This document shows, one piece after another, positions 50,121 through 58,811 of a stretch of 64,000 bases of DNA. The notes under the pieces are model-generated. The model had not been told where the DNA came from, did not search any database, and saw nothing but the letters and a program-made list of their open reading frames with translations. Within the stretch, counting starts at the first letter, position 1, and the number at the start of each line of letters is the position of its first letter. The stretch covers positions 1,178,001 through 1,242,000 of the forward strand of contig OY829843.1 of the NCBI GenBank assembly GCA_963691885.1, given 5' to 3'. Origin of the DNA: G963691885 sp963691885 (GTDB taxonomy: Bacteria > Pseudomonadota > Alphaproteobacteria > UBA8366 > Aestuariispiraceae). The position numbers and the translations under genes were made by a program.

Positions 50121-50519
50121 TTACAGATTTTCAAGGACGCTTTCGCCAAAAGCTTCGAGAGAGCGCTCGCCGACCATGACGTCACCGGCAAGGTCCAGAT
50201 TGCACTCGTCCCGGTTCATCAGCTTCCAGCGTTCTTCGCCACCAAAGGGCACGTCGCCGATACGGGTGGCCCGGGTCAGCATGAGCAGATCCTCTCCGCT
50301 TAAATCCGGCGAATAGAAGCCGACGGATTTCTGGGCGATCTTTTGCTTTAAGGCCTCATAGGCCAGCGGGTCCTGGATGTTTTCCATGAGCTCCACGGCC
50401 TTCACCATGAGGGCGAAGTCATCCATGCGCAGATTGGGCTGATCCAGTTTGGCGCTGATGGCCGAGAGCGCGTTAGCTTCGGCTGTTTTAAGCGTTTGAT
50501 AGTGAGCAAGGGTCGTCAT
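50121..50519 (-). CDS. Prophage tail hypothetical protein
   Basis: I do not recognise this 132-residue protein. It starts MTTLAHYQTLKTAEANALSA, is soluble, mostly helical and ends in LDLAGDVMVGERSLEAFGES. It lies between the long fibre gene and the YD-like protein with 11-14 base gaps, so it is cotranscribed. A role as a fibre chaperone or tip protein is plausible from position only. Confidence 0.55.
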   Translation of the reverse strand: MTTLAHYQTLKTAEANALSAISAKLDQPNLRMDDFALMVKAVELMENIQDPLAYEALKQKIAQKSVGFYSPDLSGEDLLMLTRATRIGDVPFGGEERWKLMNRDECNLDLAGDVMVGERSLEAFGESVLENL

Positions 50520-50530
50520 GTCAGGTTCCC

Positions 50531-51391
50531 TCAGAACAGTTCGATGCCAAGGGCGCGATAGTCCGATCCACGCCTGGCCGATACGATCAGCGTTTGCAGA
50601 TCAAGACCGGTGGCATTGGCGACGATGACCGCCGCCGCTTCCGCAGCAACAGCCGCACTTTCTGCTTCACCGGCCCAGAACGTGCTGTTGGTTTCCGCCG
50701 TTTGCGCCTCAGCAGCGGATGAGCTCGCAGCAAGAGAAGAGGCTTCGGCCTGTGAAGCCGACTGGGCGGCATTGGCCTCGGAATTCGATGCATTTGTTTC
50801 AGAGGTGGCCGCGTTCTGTGCAGAAAGGGCTGCCGCTTCCGCATGACCTTGGGCAATACCCTGGCAATTGGTGGCAGAGCTGGACGCCGTTTCAGCTGAC
50901 TGGGCAGAAGAAGCGGCAGCCTGCGCCGATTGTTCGGCATTGGCCTCGGCTTGTTCAGCCGCCATCTGCGCTTGGCCAGAGGCCGTCGCTGAAGAAGCGG
51001 CTCCGGTTTCAGAGGCTTGAGCGTTTGTTGCACTCAATGCTGCCGCGTCGGCACTCTCCGCCGCCGACTGAGCGCTGGTCTCGGCATTGGTTTCCGAAGC
51101 AGCTGCAGCCACAGCACTATTGGAGACACTTTGTTCGTGGGACTGAGCATTGACCGCACTGGTAGCAGCCTGCGCTTCGCTTTCGGTTGCTGAGGCCACC
51201 ATCTCGTCCAGTGTGGTGAGGCTGCCCTGCAATTGTGCATCCACGTCGGCCATGGCCTTCGCCACTGTTTTGACGCTCCCGCCTTCTGTTTGAACGACTG
51301 ATTGGTCATCCCCATGGACGATTTGGTGCAGCAATTGTCCGTCCGCCGTGGTTTGTGCAACGGCAGCCGCAAGATCAGTTTGCAAAGACAT
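50531..51391 (-). CDS. Ala/Ser-rich coiled-coil tail-fibre protein
   Basis: A 286-residue protein starting at ATG 51389-51391 after AGGGAAA. Residues 75-265 are a long run of Ala/Ser/Glu repeats of the kind xSAxxAxxSExNA (for example AALSAQNAATSETNASNSEA), typical of phage fibre stalks that form trimeric coiled coils. The N-terminus (SLQTDLAAAVAQTTADGQLL) would attach to the tail and the C-terminus is short. A separate adhesin may bind the host receptor. It is cotranscribed with the tail genes upstream. Confidence 0.75.
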   Translation of the reverse strand: MSLQTDLAAAVAQTTADGQLLHQIVHGDDQSVVQTEGGSVKTVAKAMADVDAQLQGSLTTLDEMVASATESEAQAATSAVNAQSHEQSVSNSAVAAAASETNAETSAQSAAESADAAALSATNAQASETGAASSATASGQAQMAAEQAEANAEQSAQAAASSAQSAETASSSATNCQGIAQGHAEAAALSAQNAATSETNASNSEANAAQSASQAEASSLAASSSAAEAQTAETNSTFWAGEAESAAVAAEAAAVIVANATGLDLQTLIVSARRGSDYRALGIELF

Positions 51392-51404
51392 AAATAGATT
51401 TCCC

Positions 51405-51884
51405 TTACCAGGCCATTGGACCCGGCAGTTTTTGATGAACAAGGGTGTTCAGATCAGCGATGGTCGCCGGTAAGAGAGCCGGATCATTTTCAAGGAAGAT
51501 GTCGAGGGCATCTCCATCCAGTGTGGGCCGCTCTCGGATCTCCAGATCGGAAGTGACTTCCCAGAGAACCCCGTTTTTCAGACGGGCTTCAAACTGGCGT
51601 GTAAATACGGCTTCGTGACCGACAAGGCCAAGCCCACCCATCAAATCAATCTCAAACCATTCGCCACCTTCTTTGGCATGCCAGCGATACCAGGCTTCAA
51701 AGAGCGCAAATTGCTCGCGCCGAAATAGCCAGCGCACAGAAATGCGGCTCGGCACCTGTGTAAAACGCCGACGCTGACGAGCGGGACCAGCCTCCATCTC
51801 GGTGCGAAGGATCGCTTCGCCGGGATGGACGCCATACCCATCAACCGTTGGGAGTGGCAGGGTTTTGGGCCAGGTGATCGTCAT
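51405..51884 (-). CDS. Prophage tail assembly protein
   Basis: A 159-residue tail protein. It begins MTITWPKTLPLPTVDGYGVH and has a conserved RRFTQVPSRISVRWLFRREQ and FEAWYRWHAKEGGEWFEIDL pattern found in minor tail proteins of alphaproteobacterial siphophages (from memory, name uncertain). It lies at the distal side of the tape measure but is separated from it by the opposite-strand gene at 51998-52915. It is followed 13 bases later by the fibre gene. Confidence 0.65.
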   Translation of the reverse strand: MTITWPKTLPLPTVDGYGVHPGEAILRTEMEAGPARQRRRFTQVPSRISVRWLFRREQFALFEAWYRWHAKEGGEWFEIDLMGGLGLVGHEAVFTRQFEARLKNGVLWEVTSDLEIRERPTLDGDALDIFLENDPALLPATIADLNTLVHQKLPGPMAW

Positions 51885-51997
51885 TCCTATTTCGTGCGTC
51901 TTTTAGAGTTCGGTGACATAGCCAGAAATCTAACTTTGATGTATTTTTAGATCGGCACCACAAGCTGGTGAATTCACTACAATGACGAGAAAATATT

Positions 51998-52915
51998 TTG
52001 AGTTTGTTCGATGATATCCCGCCAAATGCTTGCGCTGCATACCTGAACATCAGATCTGCGGATAACTCACACACTGAAAAAGCACGTTTACACTGCGAGA
52101 ATCTTTGGCAGGATTTTAAACAGATAGCTGACCCACATTTTCTCACTGAGTTTCCGCTACAATTTCATCAACGCTGGTTTGAGATGTATCTCACAGTTAC
52201 ATTTCTCCGCATCGGTTTTGATGTTGAATGTCCAAAACCAGGCCCGGATATACTCCTGCACGTGGATGGTCGAAAAATATGGATTGAAGCTGTGTGTGCC
52301 TCTGGGGGGGATCCAGAAAGCCCTGATGCTGTTCCCGAACTCGAATACAATCTCTCTATAGCTCGCCGTCGACCGACAGATGAAATGGTTCTGAGAATTG
52401 CCAACTCAATTCATGAGAAGCAGAAAAAGTTTTTAAATTGGAGGTCTAAGGGCCTTGTGTCTCCCGATGACGCGACAGTTATTGCAATAAACATTCATGG
52501 GATTCCTTGGGCTTGGGTGGACATCGACGATTTAATGCGTCGCACGTTATACGGCTTGGGTGATGAGTTCCTAACCATTAACAAGGAAACCATGGATGTT
52601 TTAGACCGTGGGTATCAGAGCTCGCCTGAGGTGTTAAAAAAGGGAACTGGTAGTTCAGTTTCAGTCCAATCATTTGTAGATGGTTCATTGGCTCATATCT
52701 CTGCGGTATTAGGTTCCTGGGAAGACGTTTGCAATCGCTCGGAACAACCTGGTGAGGGGTTTATCCTATACCCAAATATGTCTGCAGAAACTGAATGGGT
52801 TTCCCACGCTGTCAAGATTGGCGAGGAGTGGATTGCTAGCGTCTCAGAAAACGGTGAGCAGCAGCTCTCGAAATTCAAACACGAACTCACCGATATGCCC
52901 CAGCAGCTGGATTGA
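51998..52915 (+). CDS. Lone opposite-strand cargo gene, possible PD-(D/E)XK nuclease-like protein
   Basis: A 305-residue protein on the plus strand inside the minus-strand tail operon. It starts at a TTG (51998) because no earlier ATG fits. Its 3' end overlaps the tape-measure stop by 29 bases. The segment FHQRWFEMYLTVTFLRIGFD, then PGPDILL and IWIEAVCAS, resembles the E..PD..(D/E)xK core of restriction-type nucleases, with the final Lys apparently replaced. The DNA is visibly more AT-rich than its neighbours, suggesting recent acquisition. It may be a superinfection-exclusion or defence cargo gene; this is inference. Confidence 0.6.
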   Translation: MSLFDDIPPNACAAYLNIRSADNSHTEKARLHCENLWQDFKQIADPHFLTEFPLQFHQRWFEMYLTVTFLRIGFDVECPKPGPDILLHVDGRKIWIEAVCASGGDPESPDAVPELEYNLSIARRRPTDEMVLRIANSIHEKQKKFLNWRSKGLVSPDDATVIAINIHGIPWAWVDIDDLMRRTLYGLGDEFLTINKETMDVLDRGYQSSPEVLKKGTGSSVSVQSFVDGSLAHISAVLGSWEDVCNRSEQPGEGFILYPNMSAETEWVSHAVKIGEEWIASVSENGEQQLSKFKHELTDMPQQLD

Positions 52916-55418
52916 GCCCGTAGCGTCGTTCCATGGTCGGAGCCAAGCCTTCGCCACGACCGATGTTGCGGGCAATCTGCCCTTCAATTTGTTCCACGAT
53001 GATGTCGAGCCGAAGACCTCCACCGCCGTCAGAACGCCATTGCGCTCTGGCTTCCGTGCCCGGAGCCCGGTTATCAACATGGACATTGACCTTCACTTCC
53101 GGCTTTTGTCCCAATTCAGAACCAAGAGCACGCATCTGCCCCGGTGTAAAAACCGTCTCGCCACGCTGTACGATGATCGGCACTTCGTTACCAACCACAC
53201 CACCACCATGGAAACGGGGCGCATCATCAAAGATTACCGGGTGGACAGCGCGGCTCGGCAATGGATCAGATCCAATGACGCCCCCGACATGAGCCACCTG
53301 CACAGGACCGGGTGACGGGAAATCCCCAACCATCCCCGAAGATCCGCTGAACAGACTTCCCGCAATGGATCCAAATATGCCCTCAAACAAGGCCCCAAAG
53401 GGCTTGATGACAGCCATGCGGTAAGCAGCCCGCAAGGCTTCCTCCGCAATGGAGTTAAACAGATCAGACGCACTCACCTTGCCGGTGATTGCCCATTGAA
53501 CGAAAGCATCCTCGCTGGCTTTCAAGGCCCGTGATGTCGCCTGCTCAAACTGCTGGGCCGCATCCGTTGACTCCCTGGCATAGTCTCGCAAAGCCCGGAC
53601 AACGCCAGAAGACCAGTCCTGACTGGCACGGAGCATCTGGTCGTAAGCCTGCTCAGAGGCCCGAGCGAAGGTTTCCTGATCAATGGCTCCTGAAGCCAAC
53701 AGCTCATTTAGTTTTCTGACCTCGGCAGCATAGGCTTCCTCTGCCGTTCGAAGCTCTTCAGTCAGAGCCTTGCCCTGTTCTCGGATGCGGGCTGCGTCTT
53801 CCTCAGCTTTGGTCCTGGCCTCGATGGCCTGTTTCTCATCAAAGAGCGATCCAGCTAGGTCCCGAACCTGGGCCCGTTCCGCGTCCGTCGCCTCAGCAGA
53901 CAATCGCCGAAGCGCCTGAGAAATAAACCGCTGTCGATCGGTCAATGCCAATTCATCACGCTCAGCCCTAAGACCTTCAATGACCCGGGTATTGGCAGCC
54001 TGTTTTCTAAAGGCTGCTTCGTCTTCCTGTTCGGCTAGTTGAGATAGTTTGGCATCACGCACAGCCGCCGCACGGGCCATGATCGCGCCGACCTGGTCGA
54101 GATTGCCTCCATCTGGTTCGATCAAACCCTGCATTTCAGAGGCGAGGCGTTCATATTCAGCCCGAATGCGATCCGCCCCCTGATGGGTTGCTTCAAAGAG
54201 CTGGCGTTGAAGGTCGGTTTCAATCTGAGCAACGCGTCGAGACCTGTCCTGAGCCGAACGGATATCAGCCTCAATAGCATCGGGTGTAGTGGTACTATCA
54301 GACGCCGGAGCAACATCCCCCTCATCTCTTTGCATCCAGGCAAGCTTGGCTGCCCATTGTCGATATTGCTCGACCCGCTCTTGAAGGCGGCGTTCGAGTG
54401 CCACTTTCCGACCCCAGGCAATGGGGTCATCCAGAAACCCGATGTCGCCGATTTCATTGAGCTCTCGAGCAATCTCTTGGAGCTCTTGGCGACGTTCTTC
54501 GACGATACGCCGTGTTGAGCGTTCTGACAGACCCTCGAAATTGAAATCACCGGACAAGGCCAGCTTAATCTGCTCATAGGCGGTGGCCGCATCAGCAGCC
54601 AGATCGGCAAGACCCGATGAGATGTCTGCAATGGCTGGAGCCAAATCCAACATCGCTCGGGTCAGGTTGGCAGAAACAACCTTGCCTAAGGTGTCTAACT
54701 GGTCGCGAGCCTTTTCGGCATTGCGGACTAAATCTTCTTCCAAAACGATCCCAAGATCGCGGGCATGACGGCGGGTCGCTTCCAGCGCGTCTGCACCGCC
54801 GACCAGCATATTCACCATGGCCACACCTTCACTGTCGAACAGCTTGAAGGCGAGACGCAGCCTCTCGGCAGGGTCTTCTGTTCGCTTGAAGGCCTCGGCG
54901 ACATCATTCAATAAATCTTCAGAACGGCGGATGTTGCCGTGCTGGTCACGAAGGGCGACACCCATATCGGTCAGGGCTTGTTTGGCTTCACCCGTACCCT
55001 TGGCAGCTTCGGCCACACGCCGCGTAAAACGTTGCAGCCCCATATCGAGGGTTTGTTGCTGCACGCCCGCCAACTGGGCCGCAAATCGCAGTTCTTGCAG
55101 TGCCTCAATGCCGACGCCCAGCTTGTCCGCCGTTTTGCCAATGGCATCGGCGGCGGAGATAGATCGATCAATCAGTGTCGCAAGACCACCCACAGCAGCA
55201 GCGCCCACCAAGGCACCGCCAAGTGCCCGCATACCTGTGGTGAGTATGCGGGCACGTTCCCCAAGAGAGGACAGGCCGCGCGATGCTTTACCACCGGCCC
55301 GTTCGATCTTTTTAAGAGATCGCTCTCCACTCTCACCCACATTGACGAGCTCGGCTTTGACCTTATTGCCACCCTCGACCGCCAAACGAACGGCGTATGT
55401 ATGTTTGGCTCTGGCCAT
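52887..55418 (-). CDS. Tail tape-measure protein
   Basis: An 843-residue tape-measure protein that sets tail length and passes through the tail tube. It begins with a basic strand (KHTYAVRLAVEGGNKVKAEL), followed by hydrophobic helices (ALGGALVGAAAVGGLATLID), long charged coiled coils (RRQELQEIARELNEIG, RTKAEEDAARIREQG) and the lambda-gpH-like end FVQWAITGKVSASDLFNSIA, then GALFEGIFGSIAGSLF. The length implies a tail of roughly 125 nm by the usual 1.5 angstrom per residue rule. It starts at the codon overlapping the frameshift gene's stop. Confidence 0.9.
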   Translation of the reverse strand: MARAKHTYAVRLAVEGGNKVKAELVNVGESGERSLKKIERAGGKASRGLSSLGERARILTTGMRALGGALVGAAAVGGLATLIDRSISAADAIGKTADKLGVGIEALQELRFAAQLAGVQQQTLDMGLQRFTRRVAEAAKGTGEAKQALTDMGVALRDQHGNIRRSEDLLNDVAEAFKRTEDPAERLRLAFKLFDSEGVAMVNMLVGGADALEATRRHARDLGIVLEEDLVRNAEKARDQLDTLGKVVSANLTRAMLDLAPAIADISSGLADLAADAATAYEQIKLALSGDFNFEGLSERSTRRIVEERRQELQEIARELNEIGDIGFLDDPIAWGRKVALERRLQERVEQYRQWAAKLAWMQRDEGDVAPASDSTTTPDAIEADIRSAQDRSRRVAQIETDLQRQLFEATHQGADRIRAEYERLASEMQGLIEPDGGNLDQVGAIMARAAAVRDAKLSQLAEQEDEAAFRKQAANTRVIEGLRAERDELALTDRQRFISQALRRLSAEATDAERAQVRDLAGSLFDEKQAIEARTKAEEDAARIREQGKALTEELRTAEEAYAAEVRKLNELLASGAIDQETFARASEQAYDQMLRASQDWSSGVVRALRDYARESTDAAQQFEQATSRALKASEDAFVQWAITGKVSASDLFNSIAEEALRAAYRMAVIKPFGALFEGIFGSIAGSLFSGSSGMVGDFPSPGPVQVAHVGGVIGSDPLPSRAVHPVIFDDAPRFHGGGVVGNEVPIIVQRGETVFTPGQMRALGSELGQKPEVKVNVHVDNRAPGTEARAQWRSDGGGGLRLDIIVEQIEGQIARNIGRGEGLAPTMERRYGLNPAAGAYR

Positions 55419-55696
55419 CAGGTTTCTTCTCGTGTGTTCAAAGCTTCGACCAAACCAGCCTCTGCCGCTTGCAGTAATTCGGACGTGATCGATAGGTCTG
55501 CCCCACGGGCATCAGCGATCCGAAGAGCCACGCCCAGATCAATCCCGAGCACATGGCCGGACGTCGTCACACGCATCTGACCAAGACAGGCTTGCAGCAC
55601 GTCCCAGGCTTCATGTTCTTCATCGGTGATCAGGGCGTATCGACGCCTTGGACAGGCTTGTCCGCAGTCCGTTTCGCACCCTTCGCAGTATTGGGG
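55418..55696 (-). CDS. Tail chaperone frameshift extension (lambda T-like)
   Basis: This is a second frame downstream of, and overlapping, the tail-chaperone gene, in the -1 frame. From 55692 it reads QYCEGCETDCGQACPRRRYA, then LITDEEHEAWDVLQACLGQM and ends LVEALNTREET. The four-Cys stretch looks like a zinc site. It has no good own start upstream; the first usable codons are internal (a GTG or CTG near 55600). The likely product is a chaperone fusion made by ribosomal slippage at 55693-55699, as in lambda GT. About 92 residues would be added. Confidence 0.65.
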   Translation of the reverse strand, partial: PQYCEGCETDCGQACPRRRYALITDEEHEAWDVLQACLGQMRVTTSGHVLGIDLGVALRIADARGADLSITSELLQAAEAGLVEALNTREET

Positions 55697-56142
55697 CCCT
55701 CCGCCTGGCTGGAAGTGCCAGCGGCAGAGAGCCCGGATCCGTTTTTTGCAGCGGTGAGCAACACCTGCTTCAGGGTAAATTCCTGAAAGAACCGTTCGCC
55801 AACGGGATAGAGAGACATAACAGCCGCGACGTTTTCTGGCGTCACGTCTGGGTCATCCTCAATGCCAGACCAGGCCGTGATATGGCGAAGCGCTAATTCC
55901 TTAATCAACAGGTCCTGGAAAACACCGTCGTGTTCCGCCTTATCGGCAAAGTCTGGAAGTCCATCTACAGGCAATCCAGCTTCAGTCATTTCTTTGTGCT
56001 GGAATTCCAAAGCGTCGACCCGCCGACGAGCAGAAGCCTGAGCAGCCGCCATGCCAGCAGTGGTCAGCGGTTTGACGGTGACCGTGACCCCATAAGGAAG
56101 TGCAATATCAAACGGCTCATTGGGTTGTTTTAGGGAGATCAT
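55630..56142 (-). CDS. Tail assembly chaperone (lambda G-like)
   Basis: A 170-residue protein in the lambda gpG position between tail tube and tape measure. It starts MISLKQPNEPFDIALPYGVT with VTVKPLTTAGMAAAQASARR, and ends in an Ala/Gly/Lys tail (AKGAKRTADKPVQGVDTP). Chaperones of this type coat the tape measure during tail assembly. The slippery site lies about 20 codons before its stop. The ATG overlaps the tail-tube stop by 4 bases. Confidence 0.75.
   Translation of the reverse strand: MISLKQPNEPFDIALPYGVTVTVKPLTTAGMAAAQASARRRVDALEFQHKEMTEAGLPVDGLPDFADKAEHDGVFQDLLIKELALRHITAWSGIEDDPDVTPENVAAVMSLYPVGERFFQEFTLKQVLLTAAKNGSGLSAAGTSSQAEGPNTAKGAKRTADKPVQGVDTP
55693..55699 (-). promoter_or_regulatory. 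Slippery heptamer for -1 frameshifting
   Basis: On the minus strand the codons GAG GGC CCC AAT form G_GGC_CCC, an X_XXY_YYZ heptamer in frame with the tail chaperone. A -1 slip joins ...SSQAEGP to QYCEGCET.... The position matches the conserved G/GT frameshift of siphovirus tails. Confidence 0.6.
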
Positions 56143-57089
56143 GCGTAATCGCTCCCATCCAGATCGTTTGTGAGGGTGACATCCAGCATGCGTCCCGCTG
56201 TTTCATTGCGTGCGCCTTGAAAATCGAAACTGGCCTGAACGCCGCCAGGACCATCAACGGCCAGCTTTGGTTTCGGCAGGTACACCTCGTGAGCGGCAAA
56301 CATGACGCTGGCATTGCCAACCGTGTAACCGAAGGTCAGATCCACTGGCGTTCCATTGGCGGCCAGGTCAATCAGGGTGGTGTCTGAAAACCGCACATCA
56401 ATGCGGCCCGTCAAGGCTGCCACCGTGGGATCAGCCCCATCAATCTTCCCGTCTGATCGGATGGTTTCGATCTTCTCGAGATTGTTTGAGTAATTGAGCG
56501 ATCCGCCAGTCAGATTGCCGATGGGATTGCCGCCCCGGGTAATAGAGCCCTGAAACTGGCTGATCCGTGTGAAGGCAATTGAAGCCGGTGTTCCGCCTTG
56601 GGACGTATCGTTACGGACCTCGCCTTGCGCGATGACCCCAAGCGTTGCCGCCGCAGCGCCCGATCTTTGAAACTCCAGCGCGATGGATCCCAGCACAACG
56701 CCAGTATGTTGGAAAAATGCTGGGACCTGAGGCATGCCGACCTCGACCGTGTAACTGGGCAAAGCGTCCTTCCCCGAAGCAAACACATGGTCAAAGGTGC
56801 CATCTCCATTATCCGTGGTGACCGGGTCACCAAACAAGCCAGTGAGCCAGATCCCGAGGTAGCGAGGGTCCATGGGTACCACCACCTCGCCCTCGTCATT
56901 GATGACGTCCTGCAAGGGAGCCAACGGATCACGGCCCTGGCCCAGAACAGGATCATCAATGAGCCCTTGTTCGGAGCCCAAGGTGCAGCGGTTAAACGGC
57001 ATGCGGATATAGTCGCCACTGGCGGCTTGCCCATAAGCGGTTTCCCGCTTGAGCAGCAGCGTGGCGCTCGAACCATAGGCTCGGGCCAT
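56139..57089 (-). CDS. Phage tail tube protein
   Basis: A 316-residue tail tube (major tail) protein. It begins MARAYGSSATLLLKRETAYG and contains RMPFNRCTLGSEQGLIDDPV and LGQGRDPLAPLQDVINDEGE, the beginning of phage_tail_3-type tube proteins, with a beta-rich remainder such as ITRGGNPIGNLTGGSLNYSN. Hexamer rings of it build the tail. It lies between tail terminator and tail chaperone, as in lambda V. It starts at the codon 57087-57089 with AGGAGAATACC upstream on the minus strand. Confidence 0.85.
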   Translation of the reverse strand: MARAYGSSATLLLKRETAYGQAASGDYIRMPFNRCTLGSEQGLIDDPVLGQGRDPLAPLQDVINDEGEVVVPMDPRYLGIWLTGLFGDPVTTDNGDGTFDHVFASGKDALPSYTVEVGMPQVPAFFQHTGVVLGSIALEFQRSGAAAATLGVIAQGEVRNDTSQGGTPASIAFTRISQFQGSITRGGNPIGNLTGGSLNYSNNLEKIETIRSDGKIDGADPTVAALTGRIDVRFSDTTLIDLAANGTPVDLTFGYTVGNASVMFAAHEVYLPKPKLAVDGPGGVQASFDFQGARNETAGRMLDVTLTNDLDGSDYA

Positions 57090-57115
57090 TGGTATTCTCC
57101 TAAATTGTAATAAGT

Positions 57116-57550
57116 TCAGCCAAGCGCGGTGTCGGCTTCAAACTCAATGGCGACAATCAGGGTGCCAGCCTTGATAGCCGGACCGCCGATCACCGCCTCG
57201 GTGTCGATTTCTGGTCGGCCATAGGTCAGGCCGAAGGCCTGGCCACCCAGCGTTGGCTCGGCATTGAGAGCTGTGCCAATCTGTCCTAACAAATTATCAA
57301 AGCCAGCATCTCGGGACGCAGCATCACCATCTTCGATGTAAATCTCAATCTCTGCATCTTGGCGGCAATAAACCCCACCGAAACCGCCGAGTGGCTGCTC
57401 GGGTTCATCAGCTGTGCCATCGCGCAGGATGATTAAGCCACCGGACGGGATTTTCTCAGGGACAGCAGAGTTACGTTCAATCGAGGCTCCCGGAATGCCA
57501 CCTATCGCAGATTTGAGAGCGACCAAGATTTGTTCAGTCTTGCTGGCCAT
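57116..57550 (-). CDS. Tail terminator (lambda U-like) protein
   Basis: A 144-residue protein starting MASKTEQILVALKSAIGGIP, in the lambda gpU position directly before the tail tube gene. Features such as AEIEIYIEDGDAASRDAGFD and FDNLLGQIGTALNAEPTLGG fit minor tail U/terminator proteins that cap the tail and join it to the head. The family call rests on position and general pattern. Confidence 0.7.
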   Translation of the reverse strand: MASKTEQILVALKSAIGGIPGASIERNSAVPEKIPSGGLIILRDGTADEPEQPLGGFGGVYCRQDAEIEIYIEDGDAASRDAGFDNLLGQIGTALNAEPTLGGQAFGLTYGRPEIDTEAVIGGPAIKAGTLIVAIEFEADTALG

Positions 57551-57637
57551 TGGCCCTAAAACCTCGCGAATTCATCATATTTGAGCCGTATTTCCAGGAA
57601 ATACTGCGTTCAAATGAACTCCAATTTTTGAGACAAA

Positions 57638-57871
57638 ATGAAAAGCAGCGCGGTAACCATGGCAAACAGTGGCATTGAATGGGTCGACATCGTCTTCAAC
57701 TGGTGTGTCCGGCTCCTCTACGATTGGGCGACCTTCTTTGGGATCACCTACGAAGAGATCAACATTTGGGTCTTCATCGTAATTTGGCCGATCGTCACAC
57801 TGGCCATGGCCACCTGGATTGTCCTTCTGTTACGCCAGAACCGTCGTCTTAGGGCCCATATTGCGACTTGA
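57638..57871 (+). CDS. Small single- or two-pass membrane protein, opposite-strand cargo
   Basis: A 77-residue protein on the plus strand between two minus-strand tail genes. The ATG at 57638 or an internal Met at 57659 (MANSGIEWVDIVFNWCVRLL) could start it. It has two hydrophobic parts around FFGITYEEINIWVFIVIW and LAMATWIVLLL, and a basic tail. Its 3' end overlaps the end of the convergent head-tail gene. Possibly a prophage-encoded cargo protein acting at the membrane; no function is known to me. Confidence 0.5.
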   Translation: MKSSAVTMANSGIEWVDIVFNWCVRLLYDWATFFGITYEEINIWVFIVIWPIVTLAMATWIVLLLRQNRRLRAHIAT

Positions 57872-58496
57872 TCAATCGCGGCACACGAGCCACCCATTGA
57901 TTGGCTGCCCTCGTGACATCCAAACGTTTCGGCATCTTCACCTGCGGCACCATGACAAACATCACCACCGTGGTGATCCCCGATTTGAGGCGGCCTGTTT
58001 TGGTGAATGAACCACCTTTGGCACGACGGCCAACGCGACCGGTCTTGCCGCTGACCCGAACCCCATCAACCACAAGAAGCGACGGTTGCCCGCGCCGATA
58101 AACAAACCTCAAAGGCCCGAACCTGTGCTCCGGGAAATTAGCAGGCGTCATTCACTTACCACCAACACCCCGCTTAGGCGCCGCAGCTGTTGGAATGGCT
58201 AGCCAAAACCCCGACTTACTCTTAATGACCGTACCACGATCAAATGAGCGAACGATCTCCGGCGCTTTTGACCAGACCAGGCTTGCAGCGTCATGGCCTT
58301 TGTTCGGATAGGCCCGGTTTCTCCAGGTGCGAGCCAACCTTGATCCCAGACCTGCCGTAATGACCTGTCGCCTCAAGCTACCTTTAAGGCCGTCTCCGGC
58401 TTCCTTGATCCCACCAGTGACGGCCTTCTCAATCTGGCGCATCTCAGCTTTGAGGTCTGCCTTCAAAGAACCGACCATGGATGCTGCGAATTTCAT
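57849..58496 (-). pseudogene. DUF6441-type head-tail protein, with an in-frame opal stop
   Basis: From the ATG at 58494-58496 (MKFAASMVGSLKADLKAEMR) the frame meets a TGA at 58152-58154 after KRGVGGK and continues in the same frame with MTPANFPEHRFGPLRFVYRR and LLVVDGVRVSGKTGRVGRR to 57849. Family members have both halves in one protein, with an Arg at this place (GGKR), so CGA to TGA is the likely change. The TGA-ATG junction could allow re-initiation and give two pieces. The protein belongs to the head-tail connector region (lambda Z-like). Confidence 0.75.
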
Positions 58497-58810
58497 GCGG
58501 GTCTCACATCGAGCGTCCAAACCAGCCGGTCTGGATCTTTTCTCTCAGGCTCACCCTGGATGACGTAATCAACTCCACTTACGTTGAGGCGATCACCGGG
58601 ACGAGGATCCGGTATGTCTGATGTCTTCACATCAAATAGTGTGGTCTCTGCATGGATGCGGGTTTCACCGAAACCGATGACCTCATCCGGGCGGCCTGCA
58701 ATGACCCGAACGCTTTTCGGCTCACCTGTTGCCGGAGTGTAGATGGCCAGTTGCGCCATATTCGGGTCATCAAAGATCCTGGCCAAGGCTTGTTCAAACG
58801 CGTTTGTCAT
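58493..58810 (-). CDS. Head-tail joining protein (lambda FII-like)
   Basis: A 105-residue protein from the ATG at 58808-58810 (MTNAFEQALARIFDDPNMAQ). The pattern AIYTPATGEPKSVRVIAGRP and DRLNVSGVDYVIQGEPERKD is typical of the small beta-sandwich connector related to lambda FII/Gifsy-2. It closes the filled head and binds the tail. The open frame extends upstream to 58849, but that part is the HU terminator. It overlaps the next gene by 4 bases. Confidence 0.75.
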   Translation of the reverse strand: MTNAFEQALARIFDDPNMAQLAIYTPATGEPKSVRVIAGRPDEVIGFGETRIHAETTLFDVKTSDIPDPRPGDRLNVSGVDYVIQGEPERKDPDRLVWTLDVRPA

Positions 58811-58811
58811 A

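Noticed and set aside
50587..51153. Frames overlapping the fibre gene
   Set aside because: They arise from the Ala/Ser repeat composition of the true gene read in other frames (Pro/Arg- or Leu-rich).
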